Program-made: the position numbers and the translations under genes
Source of the DNA: Stictocephala bisonia
Taxonomy: Eukaryota > Arthropoda > Insecta > Hemiptera > Membracidae
Assembly (NCBI GenBank): GCA_035578905.1
Contig: JAQJVL010000002.1
Span: 4,377,229-4,441,228 of the forward strand
Direction: 5' to 3'
Length of the DNA: 64,000 nucleotides
Shown here: positions 12,833 through 25,147 of the stretch, piece by piece
How the letters are laid out: each line of letters opens with the position of its first letter
Numbering within the stretch: the first letter of the stretch is position 1
Notes under the pieces: generated by a model
The model's database searches: none
What the model was told of the DNA's origin: nothing
The model's input: the letters and a program-made list of their open reading frames with translations, nothing else

Positions 12833-12900
12833 AAACGGTTCAAAACCTTCAAGCAAACTTTTAAGTGGTTAAAAGTTTGCTTGAAGGTTTTGGACCGTTT
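12833..12900. repeat. 32-bp inverted repeat with a 4-nt loop
   Basis: Left arm 12833-12864 and right arm 12869-12900 are reverse complements with one mismatch, separated by GTGG. Immediately upstream, ACGGTTCAA..TTGAACCGT forms a second, shorter hairpin (12802-12823). Together they make a strong double stem-loop just downstream of the tRNA-like sequence. Confidence 0.85.
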
Positions 12901-14335
12901 GCCCTTAACAACGTTAGTAATGAAAGTAAAAAACGCATGTATCGTCAATAGACAAAGAAAAAAAGGGGGAAATCCTTATGGTCTGAAGATGGTAATGTGG
13001 TTTTCTGAAATCGATCACCATAATTGAAATATTTTGTACTTATAGTGTCATAACTAGCCTACGTGTTTTGTGACGGCCACACATTTTATTTTCCACCAAA
13101 ACGCAATGCTAACTAAGAAACTATATAATAAATAACTGCAAAAGGTTGTCTTAAAATCGTGTGAACTGTCTACTAACTTTTTTTGCTTTTGCTTTTTTGA
13201 CCATACGAATAGGTAAAAATCATGGGATTGAATCCTTGGGATATTGCTGAAAGTGAATACTGGAATTAACACTTCTGTGAAAATTAACTTAGAGAGCTAA
13301 GAGGTCCACAAAATAAGATAATACTAGTGGATACTCCAGCACGCTTCGCGTGCCAACCCCGTCACTCGCTGCGCTTGTTACACATTGGTCTGTGGCCTCG
13401 GCTATGCATTTTCACTACAAATAATAGTAGGTTAACTGTATAACGTAATTTTACAATATTAAATTTATTTACAATATCTCACTCACATTACTTGCGTTGC
13501 TACTTACTTATAAGTATAAACAACTCATGATATTACTGAGCCTATTTCAAACGTGTTCATTACATCCTTCCCTAGTTTATCATTGCGAAATATCTAAACT
13601 CCTCACTATATCAAACACTATTGCTTACATTCCAACAGCTGTTAAAACATTTTGGAAAAAAATATTTACATTTGTTCTGTTCTATTCATTTCAAGCTCTC
13701 TCCATGTAATTCTTATGTCCAAAAAACGTACTTTGGGGGCTTCCCATGCCCTTCAGGGTAAAATATTGCTGAATTAAGACCTTATTGCACAACTACAAAC
13801 GGAGGCAAATCTTTTGACACCTCAACCGTTTAAATTGTTCAATAAATAAGGAAGGAGTTCTCACGTATTACACATAAAGGGGATATGTCATTTGTACGAA
13901 CAACTTCAAATATTGAGAGATAGAACTTGAGGTGCTTAGAATGTTATTAAGATGTTTGTTAGAACTAATGTGACGATTAATTTAAGTAACTGATTTTTTA
14001 TGGCTCATAATTTCTTTACTTTATTTTATTAAGTGAGCCGATTTGAACTTTCGTCTCATGTGATGTGCAGACCTTGCGACATACCAGTATGCTCCGGTGG
14101 AAAGTGGGCATGGCACGAGGCAGGTCCGTCCATTGGCCTGCATTCCGACCGGAAACGGGTCAATACCTACGTGCCTACACCACATGATCGCTCACATTTA
14201 TTGTTGAATCGAACTTGAGAGTAATAAAAGTAAACAAAAACACGATAACTGCACATTTTAACGTTCATTCCCTTTCTAATGGCCGTAGGAATTGGATTAA
14301 CAGCCATCGAATGGTACAATATAAAATATCTGCAC
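12901..14335. other. Non-coding sequence
   Basis: A GC-richer patch with repeated CGC motifs (CACGCTTCGCGTGCC) lies at 13340-13400. Otherwise only short unrecognised frames were found. Confidence 0.35.
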
Positions 14336-14347
14336 TACCGTGATTCA

Positions 14348-14382
14348 GGGTTACTTGGACCCTAAGGGGTAACTTGAGCCCA
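14348..14382. repeat. Left terminal pair of GGGTTACTTG-ACCC repeats
   Basis: GGGTTACTTGGACCC (14348-14362) lies within the inverted repeat, followed directly by the variant GGGGTAACTTGAGCCCA (14366-14382). These are likely transposase-binding sites; the role is inferred from position and repetition. Confidence 0.8.
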
Positions 14383-14739
14383 TTACGATAAAATGATAAA
14401 ATCGTGTCTGGGTACTTATTCATTGATGAGAAGCACGTAGTTCCTAGTTTCCCCGTTAGGTAGAAGCACTCTGCAAACTCTAGCGCTAGCCACATGGTTC
14501 TCCAAGTCACTTCTCCAGTTTTATTGAGGTTATGTTATCGCCTAGCAACAAGCACAGAATTTTCCACCAACAACTTTTATGCTTTCAAAGCATACAATTC
14601 ACTGTTTAAATAAGGTAAGTGCATTTTGCTATTGTCAAATCAGTTACTAATGCAATTTCAGCCAAAGATCGTCAACATCATTAGTTATTTAAGTTATTTA
14701 TTACAAATTCTGTGAAAGTGAGCTGGTAGCCAAATTCTA

Positions 14740-14780
14740 GGGTTACTTGAACCCACTATTGGCATGGGTCCAAGTAACCC
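14740..14780. repeat. Left subterminal inverted pair of the same repeat
   Basis: GGGTTACTTGAACCCA (14740-14755) and TGGGTCCAAGTAACCC (14765-14780) face each other across 9 bp, about 400 bp inside the left end. A matching inverted pair lies near the right end at 17122-17160. Confidence 0.8.
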
Positions 14781-15049
14781 TTACATACTTTCTCACTTCA
14801 TTTATCTGCTCTAAAACACTAAATAACAAACTTTTATAGTTTATTATGCTTTTTAAGAGATATTAAACCAAATATTTACTTTTTCCAGGTTTTACACACA
14901 CTTTACTCACACTTTACACTCATTTTACACACCCTTACACACTTTCTCACTCCATTTATCAGCTCTAAAGCACTAAATTACAAACTTTCACAGTTTATTA
15001 TGTTTCTTAAGGAATATTAAACCATCTATTTCCTTTTTCCAGGTTTGAC
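14778..15049 (+). repeat. 154-bp tandem duplication in the pogo 5' region
   Basis: The segment from 14778 recurs from 14932 with a 154-bp period. It runs through TTACACACTTTCTCAC, GCTCTAAAGCACTAAAT and TTTATTATG to CTTTTTCCAGGTTT. Each copy ends in a good 3' splice-site-like TTTTTCCAG, and the second lies 10 bp before the transposase ATG. This suggests an upstream intron whose acceptor has been duplicated. Confidence 0.7.
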
Positions 15050-15058
15050 TGAGTGACC

Positions 15059-16972
15059 ATGCCGTCCAAATACAAAAGACTTCCTGGATGTCGTAAGTAC
15101 AAAGACTTCTCTTGTGAACAATTGGAGGAATGCCTGAACGCAATTAGATCTGGTGAAATGTCACAAAGGGATGCAGAAGTTCATTTCAAAATTAGTAGAT
15201 CAACTATAAAACGTAGACTAAAAAGTGGAACAGCAAAAAGTGCTGGTCATCCTAAAGTTTTCACCGAGGAAGAGGAGAGAGCATTTGCGAGTCATCTGGA
15301 TAAAATTTGTGAATTTGGATTTCCTGTTGATGAACTGGACTTCAGATTTATTGTAAAATCATATTTAGAACTGCATGGTAGGGTTGTTAAAGTGTTTAAA
15401 AATAACCTCCCAGGAAGGGACTGGGTGAAGTCATTTTTGGTTCGACAACCTCAACTATCTGTTCGATTAGCAAGCAACATAAAAAGAGTTCGAGCCTCTA
15501 TTGATCAAGACATCCTCATCGAATATATGGACAATTTGAGTCAGTCAATTGAAGGTATTCCACCTGAAAACATATACAACTACGATGAAACAGCTATGTC
15601 TGATGACCCTGGAAGAAAGAAGATTATTTGTCACAGAGGCTGCAAATATCCAGAACGGGTTATCAACTCTACAAAAAGTAATATTTCAGTCATGTTTTGC
15701 GGTAATGCAGCTGGGGCATCAATTCCTCCTTATATAATCTATAAGGCCGAACATCTTTGGACAACCTGGACAGAAAATGGACCACGAGGTGCCAGATACA
15801 ATCGAAGTAAAAATGGCTGAATTGATTTAGGCATATTCGAAGATTGGTTTACAAGTCATCTGTTCCCCATTCTGAAAAAACAAGATGGTAAGAAACTTGT
15901 AATTGGTGACAACTTGACTTCTCATCTGAGTGTGAATGTTCTTAAACTGTGCCAAGGCAATGATATAAAATTTGTTTGTTTGCCTCCAAATTCCACGCAC
16001 CTGACACAACCTTTGGATATCGCCTATTTCCGACCACTGAAGACAAAGTGGAGGGAAATTCTTTCCAAGTGGAAGGAATCGGATGCTGGTAAGAAAGTGC
16101 CAGCACTTCCTAAAGATCAATTCCCCCTACTGCTGAAAACAGCATTGCAAGAGCTGGAACCAACAATGGTCAGCAATCTGCAAGCAGGGTTCAAAAAAGC
16201 TGGGATTTTCCCACTCAACCGGCAGGAAATTCTGGATCGTCTACCAAAAGGAGAATCCAATTTGAACCTCGATTTAGTATCAGACGCTTTTATTTCTCAC
16301 CTTGAACGCAAACATCAGGATTTTGTTAAAACTCGTCCCACCAAAAAGAGGAAACTGCAAGTCCCAGCTGGGAAAAGCATTAGTGCTACTGATGTCAGTG
16401 ATTCAATTGAGGATAAAACATCCAATCAATCCAATAAAGGGAAAGGACCAGTAAAGAAATCTGATAATAAGAAGCTCAAATCAAACCACAAAAAAAAGCA
16501 AACAGAAAGAGTATGGGAATCATCATATGAAGATGCAGATAATTTTAGCCTCCATTCATCAGGAGAAAGTGATTTCAGTTTTTTGAACAGTGAATTTGAT
16601 CCTTCAGAGCTTGTGGATTTGCCGACAACTAGTGGCACCAGTGAAGTTACAGCGAAGAATAAACTCTGCAATCAAGGTGAAAACATATTGAAGATAAGGA
16701 AGATGAAAACTTTGTTGAAAATGGACTTAAAGAAACATTAGTGGAAGGCAGTTTCGTCATCGTGTTGTGGGAGAAAAATGAATTCCCCGGCATCATCTCA
16801 AAAATTGATGAAAAAAGGAGCGGTTGTTGAGTGCATGCAACGCACTCTAATAGAATGGAAATGGCCAGAGGTGAAAGATGTTCTACATTATAAGTGGAGT
16901 GACATTAAAAAAAAGATTGATCCTCCAAAATTGCTCAAAAGGGGGCTATTTTCTGTCCAGTCAATCAAATAA
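15059..16972 (+). pseudogene. pogo/Tigger-family transposase, one stop and two frameshifts
   Basis: The first real ATG is at 15059. The N-terminus has a pipsqueak-like helix-turn-helix (residues about 15-50), then a CENP-B/Tc5-type region ending in DWVKSFL. The catalytic domain follows: NYDET (Asp 176), VIGDNLTSH (Asp 284) and QPLD, giving Asp-Asp-35-Asp. All three acidic residues are present. An in-frame TGA at 15818-15820 lies where relatives have the Trp of SGWxD, consistent with TGG to TGA. Reading continues in the same frame to 16741, with a lysine-rich, nuclear-localisation-like tail. The conserved WPxxxD..Y...DI...I.PP C-terminus is split: a frame change near 16690 (extra AT) opens another frame, and an A6 run near 16810 returns to the first, ending at 16972. 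It is probably inactive but recently so. A Trp-to-stop sequencing error cannot be excluded. Confidence 0.88.
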
Positions 16973-17121
16973 ACTTAAACAATGTGTAATTTTTCATTTT
17001 TCTCAATAATAATGTTTTAAAAAATATATTTCTTCATTGATAGAATTGTATTTTTTCAGATCCTATGTCCTACATGAACCCAACACAAGCTTACAGTGCT
17101 TTATTATATTGAGATCGAACG

Positions 17122-17160
17122 TGGGTCCAAGTAACCCAATCTAAGGGCTACTTGAACCCA
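17122..17160. repeat. Right subterminal inverted pair of GGGTTACTTG-ACCC
   Basis: TGGGTCCAAGTAACCCA (17122-17138) and GGGCTACTTGAACCCA (17145-17160) mirror the left pair. The terminal copy is at 17323-17337. Confidence 0.8.
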
Positions 17161-17349
17161 TGAAAAAAATTTTTTTTAAGTACTTTAAAAATGAAACAAA
17201 TCAAAATTCAAGGTTAAATTCATGATTTACAGGTAGTCTTTATATATTATAAGTATCAAGTACAACAATCATTCCATATGTATTATTATAAATAAGAATT
17301 GATCTGAGGTACTGCTAAAAGTGGGTCCAAGTAACCCGGACTTACGGTA

Positions 17350-17942
17350 CATAAATGGACGATCATTTTCATTGTTTATGTTGAAAATTCTGTTGGCATC
17401 TTTTAATTAACTTGACATTATTAAAGTGCCATTTTGAGGTTAGGTTTTGTTAGAGGTTAGGCTAGGAGGTTTGTTTTAATTTACAGTACCAACATTCCAG
17501 TCGTAATTCACACAGTGCTATGTAGAGGTTATGTTTGTTCTTGCGCACAATTTAATAATACGTAATACAATTATGAGATGAAATAGGTGATAGTAAGGTA
17601 TAATAACGATACAAAATGTTATTGACTTTCATGGAAGAGGTTAAATAATCAAAATACGGTAACTTTTGTTTAGGTTGTGGCGTAACATAAGATAAAACAC
17701 TTAAAACTACAAAAACATATGTTTAATGGAATATTATTGGTTAATTTCTAATTTTTGACTTGATTTTGTTAAGTAGAAGTAAACTTTACCAGGCCTACTT
17801 AAGTTAGAATAATTTTTTTCCACGTTTGATTATTTAATTATGCGGTCATTTATGTAATTGTGTAGTGATGTTAAACTTCGTTTTTCTCATTTTCTCTCAC
17901 TTAAGTGAGAGAAAGGGTTCCGACAGAGAGTGGAGAGTGGTT
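17350..17942. other. AT-rich non-coding sequence
   Basis: Nothing recognisable. A few GAGGTTAGG-like motifs occur at 17435-17470. Confidence 0.4.
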
Positions 17943-18590
<648 letters not shown>

Positions 18591-19239
18591 ATAGTTTTTC
18601 AAAAACAACAACAATGCATGGGAGTTTGGAAAGTTTTCAAGAAAATTGAAAACCTCATTACTTAATACTTTTGGACAATGGAAGAGTAATAAAACGACAT
18701 ATAAATCAACTACACTCAACACTAGTAAGCAAGAAATCCAAAATCTGTGTAATTTGGACCAACTAAGTATTTTAATGTTCCACGACTACCTCAATCCCAA
18801 AATGAAAACAGTCCAGAAATACAACCCCCAAACGAACAACCTTCACAAGTACTACCTCCGTAAAAGTAAAACCTCTAGGGCAGTTCTAAGGTTCTGTTCG
18901 TACAACTGGCCCATCACACCTTACGGGCCCTTTCACACACGACAAACTATTTAAAATTTCTCTCGTTATCATAGTCGATATTTAATTTGAATTTACTGTA
19001 TTTAGAATTGTCATATTTGAGTGTTTTTCTCACAATCACCCTGAACTAAACAGTAAACTATTTTAAACAGATATTAGCATTCTTATTGCCTAGTCAGTTA
19101 CTTATTAGAGCCATGAGATCTGATAGTGGCACTGTCATGGCAACTTCTCATAGCAAATCCACTTCCTTGGCTACCAGTACTGTGCGATATAGCTCCTCCA
19201 TAAATAAGACGTCAGGATGCACTACTTAAATAAATAAAT
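18591..19239. other. Non-coding sequence
   Basis: A 102-codon open frame at 18646-18954 shows no recognisable motif and low-complexity composition. I do not call it a gene. Confidence 0.35.
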
Positions 19240-19715
19240 AAGTCTTGAATGCCCCGCACCTCCCCATTACACAGGATCTCCCACGTCAGAATGGTCGCTT
19301 AAAATCTCGAAACCCACCTCTACGTACTGCTTTCCAGTTGAGCAGATCAAATTTCTCGCCCAGTATTAGCTGCACCATAGCGTGGAACAGTTTTGGACGA
19401 ATTAAGTTCCTTATTAACAATTCGTTAATAACTGAGGGTGCGATGAACCCCCCTCGTAGGGAGTGAACATTGTTGAATCGGTTCCGAACTGGTGTGGGCA
19501 GATTTAACTACTGGAAATACAAATGGAGATTGACAGTAGAAATCAGTCATGTGATTGTAGGGAGTCTATCCAAATAATGGATCACATAGTTACAGAGTAC
19601 CCATTCCGATTTTTTAAGGAGGGATTAGCTAGCATAAATAGAATCAGTGAGACATGTTTTAAATGGCTTGATGGGTTGGATTTAGCCTTGTGGCAGATCA
19701 ATTGTTATTTTTTAA
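19240..19715 (+). pseudogene. Non-LTR retrotransposon ORF2 C-terminal relic
   Basis: Several frames together show the end of a jockey-type ORF2: LNRFRTGVGR near 19470-19500, then a KWRL segment, a CDC remnant, and MDHIVTEYPFRFF...CFKWLDGLDLAL ending at 19715. In intact elements this region reads LNRxRTGxGR...KWG...CxCG...QTxxHIxxxCPxR after the RNase H domain. Stops and frame changes (for example TGA before the TLLNRF stretch) show it is decayed. An upstream frame at 19245-19466 (LKSRNPPLRTAF) may belong to the same relic. Confidence 0.6.
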
Positions 19716-20102
19716 ATTGTTATTAATAATTTCTAGTTAATTTTGGAGTTTTTTTCAAATATAAAACACAGTTTTTATATGATTTTAAATTAAAACAAGA
19801 TAGCTGACAACAAAATCATACGCTACAAAAAATATATTATTCTTAACGAAAAAAAAAACATTAAATTGTGGTGTCTGCCCCTTAGAATTGGAGTTTCAAG
19901 AGTTTGGCTCCAGGGAGAAGTTGGCTATTACTTTTCAATACATTTTATAGTGGTAAACTAATATCAAATTCCGTTAAAGCGTCCGCTTGCAATTACCGTG
20001 AACTAAAGAGCTAAATGTTTAATATATAATATAGTCATTACGTTTTACAATTTTCTTATTTAAAAGTTTCCATTCGGACGTTTAGTTTAACATCAGCTAG
20101 TA

Positions 20103-20185
20103 GCCTTGACCGAGAGTTCCAAACGTTATCGTAATATCGAGCAACATCGAGCGTGGCTGTTCCTTGGATAGGTGACCATCTGAAA
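20103..20185 (+). repeat. 5S-rRNA-derived SINE fragment, copy 1
   Basis: The stretch GAGCAACATCGAGCGTGGCTGTTCCTTGGATAGGTGACC matches the internal-promoter half of 5S rRNA (AAGCAGCGTCGGGC..GTTAGTACTTAGATGGGGGACC) at the usual positions. A related sequence occurs inverted at 38308-38430 and 44263-44487, so this is a repeat rather than a 5S gene. Confidence 0.65.
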
Positions 20186-21009
20186 AACAACACCTTACGG
20201 TTAAATATTCCCGTTAGCTTGTTAATGTTTAAAGTGACCTGTTGAATGTTCATTTGTTATTAATTACACAACAAAACTATTCATTTAAATTCTACTAAGA
20301 TAATTCAGGACTGTAATCATGTTTTTGCTGCTAGACGTATATTTTGTAAATATTTTTGTGGTTCAGGGGTTGTTCTATTCTCCTTTTTGTGTTTCTGGCA
20401 GGGAATCCATCTCCCTTCACTCCTCTCCCATAGTTATACCACTGGAGCTTATATTTTCTCGTGAATTCTCCTCTGAATGGCATTCTGTTTAAAGTACAAC
20501 ACGACACGTAGAAATTCGTCGCGTGGTGAAGAACACTATGCCCATTCACATGAGCATTGTGGAAAAAAGAACACACAGTTTCACTATCTGAGTAATGCGA
20601 AGTCTTCTTACCATGGGAAGAGAAACTTCTATGCAGTTTTGTCTTGGAATAAAACATAGTTCTATGTATGAATGTTCCATTAAACTATACGACTGAGCCA
20701 AGCGGAAGAAACCTAAGTTGACTAACAGAAAACGTCGTCTGCTAAGGGTGTTTTTAAATTATAAATGTACTCATGCCAATAGATGGACTTCCCATTATTT
20801 TTTGTAAGTGATGATAATACTAGTGCGAGAATCTTCGTTCCCCTATAGTATATCTCAATAAATATTCAGGAAGGAGTCACACAAGCTCATCTTCTGTGTT
20901 CAATCAGACGATGTCAAAATCATTGTGAAATGTACCGGCTTATGGTTACTGAATACTATTTTGATTAATAAAAATCATGAAATAAGTATTTCCTGGTTGT
21001 GAAAAATAA
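20186..21009. other. Non-coding sequence
   Basis: Only short opposite-strand frames (20331-20659) without recognisable motifs. Confidence 0.35.
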
Positions 21010-21195
21010 TACTAGTGGCGCAAGGTTGTAATCCAGCTACTTGGGGACAAAGTGTTTTGGAGATTGTACGCGATAGGTGATATTTCATATGGACCTAAAT
21101 ATTTATGTTCGGTCCTTTTAATACTGACATGACGTCTCATCAATGGTTTCCATCGACGTGGCACTACTAGAGATGTCTAGGGTGTTTATGTTATT
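21010..21195 (+). repeat. Family A fragment, copy 4 (5' part)
   Basis: Contains the start of the repeat: AATCCAGCTACTTGGGGACAAAGTGTT, GCGATAGGT, CATCAATGGTTTCCATCGACGTGG and CTACTAGAGATGTCTAGGGTGT, then breaks off. Confidence 0.65.
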
Positions 21196-21568
21196 AACGT
21201 CCTTTGACAGTTGTATTAGAAATTGACTTAAACAGCTGACAATGGTAACAGTGCTGCCAACATCAATTTATCTGTGACAAAATAACAACTTACTCGCTTC
21301 AATTTCTGTGTGGTATAATTTAATACACCACGCTGTTAAATCGTGGAAAAGAATAGTAAAGCATACAGTTTCCAAATGTATGTTGCAATGTTTGCATATT
21401 AGAAACATTTTTTAAATGTTATTAAAATATTTGTTATCTCAATGGTAAGCTCTAAAGAATCTGAAGGATTTTAGCTCTATGTCTATGTTACAAGCAAAAT
21501 ATCGAAAAACTGCCAAGAACAAAAAAGACTTAAAATTACTAGCTCTATATAAAAAAAATCATACAATA

Positions 21569-21753
21569 CAGGGTTTTCTATAAGAAAAAACAATATTGAC
21601 TGCCATATTGGAAAAAGGCGGCCGTTTTTTTATTTGAAATATGTACTTTTCACTGTCTATAAAAATTAGGTTTCCCATTATTTATGGTAAGTTGTTTGAC
21701 AGACTTATGGTTTTCCAGATAATAATGCTGGCCAATTTAAAAAAGACACCCTG
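21569..21753. mobile_element. Possible short mariner-type MITE
   Basis: CAGGGT after TA (21567-21568) and ACCCTG before TA (21754-21755) bound 185 bp of non-coding DNA. The matching ends are short, so the call is weak. The same CAGGGT end is seen at 36171 and 37032. Confidence 0.35.
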
Positions 21754-22089
21754 TATATGCTTAAAACTCTTAATTCTCCTTTAGTTTGTTCTAAGATGGT
21801 AAAATGCAGATATTAATAGCTAAACACTTTTCAATATAAAACGCAATAAAAGAATGATCACATTTTAGAGAGTTTGACATTTTATTCACCGTAAAATGGG
21901 GGAACTAGAGATTGTTAAAAAATAAAAATGGGCCAAAAAATATTTAGAATTTTCTAAATTAATTCAGTGAAAATTCACCAATTACGATATTGTGCAATAG
22001 TAATTTAGATTGTGCAGTATTTTGCTTTGTAGTGAAATGGAAAACCATGATTTAAAGCCACCTATTGTGAAAACGCTAAATTTTTTCAT

Positions 22090-22881
22090 TTTTTTCCCGA
22101 TTCATTATATCGATATGGCAAATATTTTGAACATATCGATATAATGAATTATAGTTATATCGTAATCCAAATATCGATCTAACGATAATATCTATGGAAA
22201 ATAAATCGATATATCGGGTAACCGATATATCGAATTGTGAAAGTTTTATGATCAAAATTAAAATTATTCAATGCATCTTGGATTAAATAAATAATTACTT
22301 TAGGGTGGTCAGTGACCCATCACATCCAGTAATGGATGATCCACAAATTATGCACTAACTCTTATGTCATGACCAAAAATACACTCATGTTTTGCTGTCA
22401 CTATCTAGAATAGCCTACTGAATATAAAAATTAAATACATGCATCTACACGAAATAAGTTGAGGTCTGTGGGATTGAATGAAAACATTCAAAATAAGAAC
22501 AATTATACCTTTAATTATTATAAAAGAATAATGTAATAACATTGTTATTTTTGTTTCTCACATTTAAAAATGCTTCTAATAAACACTAAAAATTAAACAA
22601 AATAATTCACTAAAATAAATTTTGGTGTAATAACATAAAGTAAAAATACTAAATAAAATTACTATTATTTTAAAGCATGTTTTGTTTTTGTACGCATTTT
22701 GCCTTGTTTTTTCGAATCGTGATGATTTTGAGGAGAGAGAATAACGTCAGTATTTAGTGATATGATATATCAGACTAAAATATCGATATAGTCGATATTA
22801 TAGAAAGAAAATAACGATACTAATACATCGATATATCGAAACAGATTTATCGATATTTCTGATATATCGTTGCCATCCCTA
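22090..22881. mobile_element. hAT-like MITE rich in ATCGATAT, copy 1
   Basis: Clusters of ATCGATAT-type sequence at both ends (22100-22240 and 22760-22870) surround a non-coding middle shared with the copy at 27606-28422, including CATGACCAAAAATACACTCATG and GAATAGCCTACTGAAT. The right end reads GTTGCCATCCCTA. The left boundary is eroded. Confidence 0.6.
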
Positions 22882-23562
22882 TCTGAAGAAGCGTCGAAAC
22901 AAATATTCTGGACATAACAAAATTGCAATGATTTAAATGAAATAATGAGCGGTACGACAGAGAGACTATACTCATCCGAATTTCTCTCGGCTCTAACAAA
23001 GAGATGCGAGAAGAGAGAAGATCGTCAAGTATCGACCGATCTGGCAACGTGCGCTGGTCTAACGATGGACCAATGTATCGAACATCAGTCAAGAATACGC
23101 TCAGTCACTTCATTAAACGGCAATCACCTGATATCTTCATCTGGTAGAAAGCTACCAGAGGGATTTAAACTACTCGTGCGAAATGAGCTGTTCAGCTAAA
23201 AGATTTGCTCATCTGGAAGACATAAATTTTCTCTGCTGTGGGAAACCTGGAGAATTTAAAGTAAGCAACTTTCTTCAGATTTATATTTTTGTTTATTACT
23301 ATTATTACACTGATCGTCGTAATATCGATGAATATTTTTTGGTAAACGAACCGAATGTGATGACTGTAGATAAATGAGAGTGGTCATTTTTATTACTTAA
23401 GTTGACTGCTCATTAAAGACAACAATTATTAATAGCCAATAGCCAGGGCGGCTATATTCCAACTCACCAGTGGTCGAAACATTTTTTTTAAAGTCAACGC
23501 TTCTACAAAAGATTATAGAACTAAAGAACTATAGTTCTATAATCTTTGGCTTGTTCATAAGT
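22882..23562. other. Non-coding sequence
   Basis: Short frames on both strands (22945-23377) without motifs. A palindromic CTATAGTTCTATAATC region occurs at 23510-23545. Confidence 0.35.
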
Positions 23563-23663
23563 GGCCTACACACATGGGAACCTGGTTCGTCACTTCCTAC
23601 ACACAGTGGAGGGGAATGTGAACAACGGTTCCCCATTTTACCAGTCTCATTCCAGTAGTTGAG

Positions 23664-24315
<652 letters not shown>

Positions 24316-24558
24316 AATTTTATTACGTTACTTCATTTCTACATTTTAATACAAAGTTATTTTCATATTCATAATCTTTATAACTCCTAAGGAAATTGCT
24401 GTTGGCCTGCCAGGGCACACTTTTGATTAAACTAATCATAATACCTAGCATAACCTTTTTATTGGATATAAATTAATTGGTTGATAAATTACATGAAACA
24501 TGGTTTCAAATATATTTATTGGAAAAAATCAATACAAATAAAAAATACACAAGTGTTT

Positions 24559-25120
24559 TTATAGCTCCGTAAATCGGCTGCTGTTGCCTCCACGAGTAGT
24601 ACTCCTGGACGTATCCGATTCACCAAAAGGGGAATGAAATTGTGGCATCTGAGTGTAAGGAGTAGTACTCCTGGACGTATCCGATTCACCAAAAGGGGAA
24701 TGAAATTGCGGCATCTGAGTGTAATGAGTAGTACTCTTGGACGTATCCGATTCACTAAAAGGGGAATGTAATTGCGGTATTTGATTATACATTTGAAAGG
24801 GATTAAATGCTGATGAGCTGTTGTTTTTTAAAAAAGAAGTGTTGGATGATAACTGATTTTGGAGGCCTTTGTACAGGACCTCCATAGGTTATCAGCACGA
24901 AGGAACTGTTGCTGGTCCATTTTCCTCAATTTTACCGCCACCACTTTCCCAATGTTGTCAAATTCATCTTCCGAATTTTCTAAAGCAGCCATAGCCTTTC
25001 TACCATTAACTGGTGCCGAGCTTCATTAGGGGACATTTTCTTCCGCTTGAAACTCTTCTCAGGCATCTTATCAGGCAGTTTATTAGCAGCTTTTTTCCGT
25101 GATTCTGATGGATTAAAAAC
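24559..25120 (-). pseudogene. Harbinger MADF accessory gene, second exon (decayed)
   Basis: The exon begins after a TTTTCAG acceptor at 25121-25127 with VFNPSESRKKAANK, continues with a Lys-rich segment, and after a frame change reads AALENSEDEFDNIGKVVAVKLRKMDQQQF, a helix typical of the C-terminal BESS-like part of MADF proteins in PIF/Harbinger. A second frame change near 24890 leads to LMEVLYKGLQNQ and a Ser/Thr/Pro-rich tail with three copies of a 22-residue repeat, ending at 24559. Its partner exon is 25547-25873. Confidence 0.65.
24590..24785 (-). repeat. About 65-bp tandem repeat, three copies
   Basis: The unit with AGTAGTACTC, GGACGTATCCGATTCAC and AAAAGGGGAATG recurs at about 24595, 24661 and 24727. 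On the minus strand it encodes a repeat around QMPQFHSPFGESDTSRSTT. Confidence 0.85.
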
Positions 25121-25147
25121 CTGAAAATAAAATCACTGTTAATTATC

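Larger units (their letters stand above)
14338..17347 (+). mobile_element. pogo/Tigger-like DNA transposon with both ends
   Basis: The inverted ends are 25 bp with three mismatches (CCGTGATTCA then GGGTTACTTGGACCC on the left; the right end is its complement). They are flanked by TA at 14336-14337 and 17348-17349, the target duplication of Tc1/mariner/pogo elements. The 15-bp GGGTTACTTGGACCC core recurs inside both ends in both orientations. The roughly 3-kb element holds one transposase gene. The two TA sites and matching ends make the boundaries fairly secure. Confidence 0.88.

Noticed and set aside
20103..20185. Candidate 5S rRNA gene
   Set aside because: Only the promoter-containing half matches, and the same fragment is repeated with SINE-specific flanks elsewhere in the window.
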